In this document: piece by piece, positions 58,816 through 64,000 of the stretch
Layout: each line of letters begins with the position of its first letter
How positions within the stretch are numbered: the first letter of the stretch is position 1
NCBI RefSeq assembly: GCF_000425405.1
Contig: NZ_AUDJ01000028.1
Span: 1-64,000 of the forward strand
Length of the DNA stretch: 64,000 bases
Reading direction: 5' to 3'
Origin: Ferrimonas kyonanensis DSM 18153
GTDB taxonomy: Bacteria > Pseudomonadota > Gammaproteobacteria > Enterobacterales > Shewanellaceae
The notes under the pieces: model-generated
The model's input: the letters and a program-made list of their open reading frames with translations, nothing else
The model's database searches: none
What the model was told of the DNA's origin: nothing
Translations under genes and position numbers: made by a program

Positions 58816-59046
58816 ATGCAGTGTTCCTGTGGCATCGCCCTCAACCTGTCGCTGTTCCGTAGCCACGACGACCAGCCGTTAAAGAGCTGCCCCAAGTGCT
58901 CGATGCAACAGGGCAGGCACGTATTCTATCCGGAAACCCTGTTTGGTTGGCGCCAGCTCAAAGGCCAGTCGCAACTGCAATCCTGGTGCCCCGCCTGCCG
59001 CTCCAAGCGCACCCCGGAGCAACCCGCCACTGCCCGTTGTGGGTGA
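58816..59046 (+). CDS. Small Cys-rich (zinc-ribbon-like) protein downstream of luxR
   Basis: Protein of 76 residues with Cys pairs CSC, CPKC and CPAC, suggesting a zinc-binding fold. An AAGGAA ribosome site precedes the ATG at good spacing, and only 18 bp separate it from luxR, so the two are probably co-transcribed. I do not recognise the family. The composition matches luxR, so it belongs to the cassette rather than to the phage debris to the right. Confidence 0.6.
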   Translation: MQCSCGIALNLSLFRSHDDQPLKSCPKCSMQQGRHVFYPETLFGWRQLKGQSQLQSWCPACRSKRTPEQPATARCG

Positions 59047-59084
59047 CGTCATCACCTCGCCCAATCGTTTCTCCAATACAGTAA

Positions 59085-59516
59085 ACCAAGCAGATTGGCG
59101 GTGCCTCGGTAACTGTCTGGCGCGAACTGCGCCGTCTGAAAGCTCACATGGTGGCTAAGGGTTCCCAATTAGCCCATGTATGGCAGGCCGCAGATAACGG
59201 CGACTGGGCTGAATACCTGAAAGCAATGGCGGGTATTTCACCTAAAGGTGAACAGTCAGCTAAAGATAGCCACAATACCAATTGTCAAAGTTCCGAGTCA
59301 CCTTTAGCTGGCAAGCCAGCACTACCCCCTGTATCCCTGTACGAAGTGCAAGTCCATCCAGAAATCGGCGAGGCCAAGACCAACCGCTTTGACGGCACTT
59401 TGACCTATGCCCTGAAAGGGCTGCTCTAACAGGGCCAAAAGCTGATCACCCGCTACCTCGAATGGCGTCGTGCCAGTGCGCCGGATGCCGACGCAGTTTC
59501 ACTTGGAGTACTGTAA
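59085..59516 (+). pseudogene. Remnant of a P2-like phage replication endonuclease gene (gpA-like)
   Basis: An open stretch without a proper start encodes QIGGASVTVWRELRRLKA, then WQAADNGDWAEYLKAM and FDGTLTYALKGLL, resembling the C-terminal part of P2-type replication initiators. An in-frame TAA at 59427-59429 interrupts it, after which the same frame continues (GQKLITRYLEWRRAS) to a final stop. The 5' two thirds of such a gene are missing. It marks an old phage insertion at the left edge of the defence island. Family assignment is by eye. Confidence 0.6.
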
Positions 59517-59992
59517 ATAACTGTACGAGGGCTTCAGTCTACATAGATAGTATTAGGGCGCGAATCGCAACCTCCAATATCTGCCCCAAGCAGTTACATA
59601 TTCTTTGACCTGACTGAGGCCAAAACCAGGTACCTTTTAGATAGGCCATAAGAGCGTAGGCTAATCTCTGTGCAAAGTGTAAGAGATCGCCTCTACCATT
59701 AGTCTCTCTAATTTAGTAGATTTAATCTATGCAAATCAGCTAGATGCAAGTGCTCAGGATGACCTAATCCGTCAGCCTCGGCGGAGCGCTGACTCGCGCA
59801 ACACCTCACCAAAATTTAGATCAATAAATTCAGACACATGCAGGTTTGTGAACACTAACATCACTCATGCCTGAATGACTTTCAACGCTAATGAACGTTA
59901 GCAATGGGCACTAACATGATTACTCCCCGTTCTTTTAACTCTTTAGAAGAATGCAAATTTAAACGACTATTCCATTTTTAGAATGAATATAT
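59517..59992. other. AT-rich spacer before hamA
   Basis: About 475 bp with no supported gene. A small inverted repeat GCTAA-N6-TTAGC occurs at 59887-59902, and CACTAACAT appears twice. It should contain the hamAB promoter. Confidence 0.5.
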
Positions 59993-60919
59993 ATGAACTT
60001 ATCACAAAATATAAAAAGTAAAATATCTGTCGAGAAGCCTGATTTTTCCAAGTGTATCGACGTCATAGAGCATACACATACCATCTCTGGAATAGAGGCA
60101 AACATTAGACTTCATCACTTAAAATTTGATGGCAATAAAATGCCAATGGTCAAAGCTCTTGCCGACACACTATATCTATACATTATCGATTATTGTCTAT
60201 CCGCAAAGAACCGAAATGAGCCTCTTACTCCAAGGCAGTCTACTCAGCTAACAAAAGAAGCGCGAAGATTATTTAGGCACCCAGAAATAACCGACACATC
60301 ACCAGATAAAACAGGGGAAGCTGGTGAAACCCTATTATACTTTTTGATGGAAGCAGTTTTGGAAGCACCACAGATGGTGTCCAAAATGGAACTTAAGACG
60401 AATCACAGGGATGAAGTTAAAGGTTCAGATGGTATCCATGCGAAGTGGAATGAAGACTTAGAAATGGTTGACTTCTTTTTCGGTGAATCAAAATTATATA
60501 AGAATGTAAACGGTGCAATTACAGACGCAATAAAGAGTGTGGACAATTTTCATGAAATAAAAATGTATGAACACGAATTTTCAATGGTTACCAAACATTT
60601 TAAGTATGCCGACGATTATGTAAAAGAAGAAATCTCTAACTTGTTTGTAAACGGTAATCCAGGTCCAAATGTAAGATTAAATCATGCCTGCCTAATTGGA
60701 TATGATTATGGTGGATATATTAGTATTTTTGATCAAAGCCATAAAAACCTCGTTTCAAAATTCACAGATTCACTCCTCACTGACTTTCAAAAAATTGTAC
60801 CCACACTCCAAAAAAAGTTTGATTCTTTTAATAAAAAGCACCTAGCATTCGATATATTCTTTCTTCCTTTCCCATCAGTTGTTGAATTTAGAAACGCATT
60901 TAATGAGGCCTTAGACTAA
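59993..60919 (+). CDS. hamA: HamA, DUF1837 nuclease of a Hachiman anti-phage system
   Basis: Protein of 308 residues with a PD-(D/E)XK-type nuclease site: upstream GEAGETLLYFLMEAVL (E112), D146 in KGSDGIH, and E165-S-K167 in FFGESK. In Hachiman systems HamA is held inactive by the helicase HamB and degrades DNA when activated by phage. The gene is far more AT-rich than the chromosome and is separated from hamB by one base. This makes it a two-gene defence operon of foreign origin. Confidence 0.85.
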   Translation: MNLSQNIKSKISVEKPDFSKCIDVIEHTHTISGIEANIRLHHLKFDGNKMPMVKALADTLYLYIIDYCLSAKNRNEPLTPRQSTQLTKEARRLFRHPEITDTSPDKTGEAGETLLYFLMEAVLEAPQMVSKMELKTNHRDEVKGSDGIHAKWNEDLEMVDFFFGESKLYKNVNGAITDAIKSVDNFHEIKMYEHEFSMVTKHFKYADDYVKEEISNLFVNGNPGPNVRLNHACLIGYDYGGYISIFDQSHKNLVSKFTDSLLTDFQKIVPTLQKKFDSFNKKHLAFDIFFLPFPSVVEFRNAFNEALD

Positions 60920-60920
60920 C

Positions 60921-63431
60921 ATGAGCGATATATTAAATCTCATAAACACTCTCGAAAAGGCCAGCATACAAGAACAGCTCCCTGGTGAAGCTGTTGGAGC
61001 AAAATCTAGCTATAGTGAATTAGATATATCTCGGCTTATAGGCTATGCGTCTCTACTTTCTTTATCCGATGAACCAGATGAAAAAATGTTGTCGTATGAA
61101 ATTATAACAAGACTTTTGGAGGTGTCCGGAGGACAAGATAAGAAAGTTATTACATCGGCAGAAATCATTCTATCTAGATTAGGAAACTTCCCAGGGAGAT
61201 CACTTCTTAGAGAGAGATATGGAAAATTAACCAGTGAAATATCCAACTTCCTTAGGCTTGAATGTATATCTAGAGAAGTAGAAAACTCTGTCTTTCTGAA
61301 CAATGACTCCTCTGCTCAACTAACTGATTTTCAGCATAATCTTTATAGCTCATTAAATAGAGAAAGAGCGATAAGTGTTTCTGCACCGACATCAGCAGGA
61401 AAGTCTTTTGTGCTGAGTTTAAATATCATCCGAAAGCTAGCAAAAGCAACAAATCAGTGTATTGTTTACATAGTGCCAACTAGAGCACTAATAACGGAAG
61501 TGTCAAATAGAATAAGAATGTCACTCCGAGAGCATGATTTGGAAAAAGTTGTAGTAAGAACGGCCCCGTTCCCAATATCTATTGAACTTCTAGAAGATGG
61601 GGTAATATATGTTCTCACACAAGAAAGATTAACCAACTACTTAAACACTGAAGAGGAAATGCCAGCAATTACCTCTTTAGTTATTGATGAAGCACACGAA
61701 ATACAAAAAGGAAAAAGAGGGATAATACTTCAAAATGCAGTTGATTTAGCTTTAAAAAAACACCCTAGTGCAGAAGTTTTATTTGCCAGCCCGCTGATAA
61801 GAAATCCGGGATACTTCCTCAACTTATTCAACATCGTCGATAAAGGCAAGTTTTTTACTGAAACAGTCTCTCCTGTTTCGCAGAATATACTACTTGTTTC
61901 TGAGATAAAAGGTAAACCAACTCAAGTCAATATCGAATCACTAAGCACAAACAACAAACTAGATATTGGAATTAGAAATTTACCATTTAGGTTTCGAGGA
62001 AACAAAACTCTACAAAAAGCAAACTTTGCAAAATCCTTGCGAAAAACCAGCGAGTCTGTAATTATTTTCTCAAATGGACCAGCTGACTCCGAAAAAGTTG
62101 CATCATCATTAGCTGACATAAATGATGATTTTGAGCCAAGTGAAAAGCTAATAGCATTCATCGAGTTTCTAAAGAGAGAAATCCATCCAGAATATTCCCT
62201 TATTCATTGCTTAAATGGAGGTGTTGGATTCCATTACGGAAAAATGCCTTCAATAGTTAGAAACGGTATAGAAAACTTGTTTAAGAATGGGGACATTCAA
62301 TTCCTTTGTTGTACCAGTACTCTTTTGCAGGGAGTAAACCTTCCTGCAAAGCACATCATCATTGAAAATCCAAAATCTGGAACTCAACCGATGTCAAGGG
62401 CCGACTTTCAAAACTTATCAGGTAGAGCAGGAAGGTTGTTAAAGGAGTTTCACGGAAATATTTGGTGTATACGCCCTGGAGAGTGGGATGAAAAAAACTA
62501 CGAAGGAGACAGGCTACAAGAGATTACTGCTGCAATAGACAAGGTTATGATTGATGGAGGGGTAGAAATCCGCTCCCTCATTGAAGAGTCCCTTATTAAT
62601 GACAAACGAATAGATGTGGCCGAGGCAGCATTCGGGAAAATATACAATGATATCAACCAAGGAGAAGGAGAAATACTGGAGAGGTATCGAACAGAAGACA
62701 ATTCTGAAGAGTTAGATAAAACCATATCAACGATAAAAGAAATAAATATATCAATCCCAAAAGAAATACTAAAAAGAAATAGCTCTGTTAGACCAGATCA
62801 TCTTCAGTCTCTTTATGATTACTTGTATACAAAAAAGTCACTAGATGATCTAACTCCTGAATCTCCCTTCAAAAAAGGAGCAAAGGCAAAGCTGGATAAA
62901 ATACTAGACATATTTGCCACCACCTTCAATTGGGATGCGAACCCAAACTACAGAAGATTAATTAGCCGGACAGCTCATGACTGGATGTGGGGGAAGCCAT
63001 TAGGTGAACTAATATCTTCTAGAGTGTCATATGTAAAACGCAATGACAGCAAGGCTAAAACACCAATTATCATTAGAGATTTTCTTGACGTTGTCGAGTT
63101 TCAGGTTAGATTCAAATTAGTGCAATACTTTTCCGCCTACATTGATATTCTTCGACACATTTATATATGCCAAAAAGGTATTGATGCAGATCTTGAACCG
63201 TACCATATATATCTAGAATTTGGATCTTGTGACAGAACAACACTGAACATAATGGCCACAGGCCTATCTAGGTTTACAGCCTTGCATTTGTCAAAGCCCC
63301 TTTCTAACTATGGGGGGATAACTGATATTGACGATGCTTACAGGAAGATAAAAGAGTTAAATGTGAATCGCCTAAATATTCCTCACATATGTAAGCAGGA
63401 AATTCACGACCTTACAGGAAGTAGTGCATAA
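60921..63431 (+). CDS. hamB: HamB, superfamily 2 helicase of a Hachiman anti-phage system
   Basis: DNA helicase/translocase of 836 residues. Motif I is APTSAGKS (155-162), motif II DEAH (256-259) in VIDEAHEIQ, then the Ski2-like STLLQGVNLPAKHIIIENP and motif VI QNLSGRAGR. The C-terminal 300 residues are family-specific. It senses damaged or phage DNA and releases HamA. AT-rich throughout; followed by a hairpin. Confidence 0.88.
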   Translation: MSDILNLINTLEKASIQEQLPGEAVGAKSSYSELDISRLIGYASLLSLSDEPDEKMLSYEIITRLLEVSGGQDKKVITSAEIILSRLGNFPGRSLLRERYGKLTSEISNFLRLECISREVENSVFLNNDSSAQLTDFQHNLYSSLNRERAISVSAPTSAGKSFVLSLNIIRKLAKATNQCIVYIVPTRALITEVSNRIRMSLREHDLEKVVVRTAPFPISIELLEDGVIYVLTQERLTNYLNTEEEMPAITSLVIDEAHEIQKGKRGIILQNAVDLALKKHPSAEVLFASPLIRNPGYFLNLFNIVDKGKFFTETVSPVSQNILLVSEIKGKPTQVNIESLSTNNKLDIGIRNLPFRFRGNKTLQKANFAKSLRKTSESVIIFSNGPADSEKVASSLADINDDFEPSEKLIAFIEFLKREIHPEYSLIHCLNGGVGFHYGKMPSIVRNGIENLFKNGDIQFLCCTSTLLQGVNLPAKHIIIENPKSGTQPMSRADFQNLSGRAGRLLKEFHGNIWCIRPGEWDEKNYEGDRLQEITAAIDKVMIDGGVEIRSLIEESLINDKRIDVAEAAFGKIYNDINQGEGEILERYRTEDNSEELDKTISTIKEINISIPKEILKRNSSVRPDHLQSLYDYLYTKKSLDDLTPESPFKKGAKAKLDKILDIFATTFNWDANPNYRRLISRTAHDWMWGKPLGELISSRVSYVKRNDSKAKTPIIIRDFLDVVEFQVRFKLVQYFSAYIDILRHIYICQKGIDADLEPYHIYLEFGSCDRTTLNIMATGLSRFTALHLSKPLSNYGGITDIDDAYRKIKELNVNRLNIPHICKQEIHDLTGSSA

Positions 63432-63441
63432 AAACGATGAG

Positions 63442-63466
63442 CAAGGCTGGTTTAACACCAGCCTTG
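63442..63466 (+). terminator. Hairpin after hamB
   Basis: Ten-bp stem CAAGGCTGGT/ACCAGCCTTG with a 5-nt loop. The T-rich sequence begins about 10 bp later. Confidence 0.6.
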
Positions 63467-63565
63467 ATATCCTTCGTTTTTCTCATAAGTTAAAAAACCT
63501 TTACCATCACAATCGATATAACTTGTTTCTTGACTCATGTAAAAGTCCCATTCAAAAAGTGACAC
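63452..63565 (-). CDS. Possible 37-residue ORF between the integrase and hamB
   Basis: GTG-started frame preceded by GAGAAGGAT, encoding MSLFEWDFYMSQ...NEGYQGWC. It follows the integrase stop on the same strand, and its end overlaps the hamB hairpin. No family is recognised and it may be chance. Confidence 0.25.
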   Translation of the reverse strand: MSLFEWDFYMSQETSYIDCDGKGFLTYEKNEGYQGWC

Positions 63566-63610
63566 CAGCCTATCCTTCTCAATTAATATAGTTTTAATGA
63601 CTAATTCAAA

Positions 63611-64000
63611 TTACTTACTCCATAAAGCATCAACTTTCACTGAGCTGCCTCCCAACTCAGCTATCAACGCGATCTTATCCTCTTTGCTCAACTCACTCAG
63701 TTCCTGTCGTATTGGATGATAGGTTTCCTTTGGCTCACCAACACCCACAATGTCATCACTCAACAAAGAGAGTTCCTGCCGCACCTGATCCAACTGCAAG
63801 TGAGCATAGGTACCTGCGGTAATACTAAGGTCACTGTGGCCAAGCAACTTGCTGACCGCTTGCAAGCTGCCTCCCCGGACCACATTCCAGGTCGCAATGG
63901 TTCGCCGTAGGTCGTGAATGGTTACGGTGTGCTACCGGTCATCACTGCGCAGTCCGGCTCGTTTAGTTATCCGATACCAGGAGCTGGTCGTTCCAGCCCT
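63611..64000 (-). pseudogene. Tyrosine recombinase (phage-type integrase), interrupted and cut by window edge
   Basis: C-terminal half of a site-specific recombinase. The box with HDLRRT, then LQAVSKLLGHSDLSITAGTYAHL (His, and the nucleophile Tyr), are present. In the same frame, 16 codons before V-V-R-G-G, a TAG at 63932-63934 (minus strand) breaks the gene between SDDR and HTVTIHDLRR, where relatives often have Trp. Upstream codons continue as integrase-like sequence to the window end. Unless the stop is suppressed, the enzyme is dead and the island is locked in place. Confidence 0.8.

Overview
The window is a GC-rich stretch of a gammaproteobacterial chromosome. The order sohB, yciK, rluB-scpB-scpA, yciO, rnm (yciV), trp operon, yciB, yciI, together with fused trpCF, pflBA and yhdT-panF, points to the Alteromonadales. 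A Shewanella/Ferrimonas-like organism is likely, and the high GC favours Ferrimonas; this is inference from gene order and composition only. No rRNA, tRNA or CRISPR array was seen.

Layout. (1) 1-1.3 kb: a complete ISL3-family insertion sequence just downstream of sohB. (2) 1.3-12.6 kb: housekeeping genes (sohB, a VolA-like surface lipase, yciK, a CHASE/PAS/GGDEF/EAL cyclic-di-GMP protein, rluB-scpB-scpA, yciO-rnm). (3) 12.9-20.7 kb: a tryptophan operon with its own promoter, leader peptide and attenuator. Its first structural gene is a DAHP synthase, followed by trpE-G-D-CF-B-A. (4) 20.8-37.3 kb: yciB and yciI are separated by an AraC-type regulator coupled to an L,D-transpeptidase and by a complete Tad/Flp pilus locus. 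That locus has two flp pilin genes, the prepilin peptidase, an AAA+ ATPase, rcpC, rcpA, a small lipoprotein and tadG/E/F/Z/A/B/C/D. (5) 37.2-47.5 kb: yciI, xthA (with an abrupt composition change inside the gene), a winged-helix regulator, a GcvR-like ACT protein, a DUF3360-type permease, yhdT-panF and pflB-pflA. (6) 47.5-51.6 kb: an EmrAB-like efflux pair divergent from a TetR regulator, with a perfect 19-bp palindrome between them, then a CbiM-like membrane protein. (7) 51.6-59.0 kb: an acyl-homoserine-lactone quorum-sensing cassette. luxI is divergent from an operon of a degenerate RibD-like protein, a membrane-fusion protein, an ABC ATPase and an 805-aa FtsX-type permease. luxR and a small Cys-rich protein follow. 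The luxI/operon intergenic region carries lux-box-like dyads. (8) 59.1-64 kb: a foreign segment with a decayed P2-like phage replication gene, an AT-rich Hachiman (hamAB) anti-phage pair, and a tyrosine integrase with an in-frame stop that runs off the window.

How it fits together. Tryptophan supply is controlled by attenuation, and the inclusion of a DAHP synthase ties entry into the shikimate pathway to the same signal. The Tad locus and the c-di-GMP protein suggest surface attachment. The LuxI/LuxR cassette probably controls the adjacent RibD-like/ABC exporter operon. This is the best candidate here for an undescribed system, because the RibD-like protein lacks the zinc-deaminase motifs and sits between lux-box-like sites and a dedicated transporter. 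The right end is a small defence island in phage debris.
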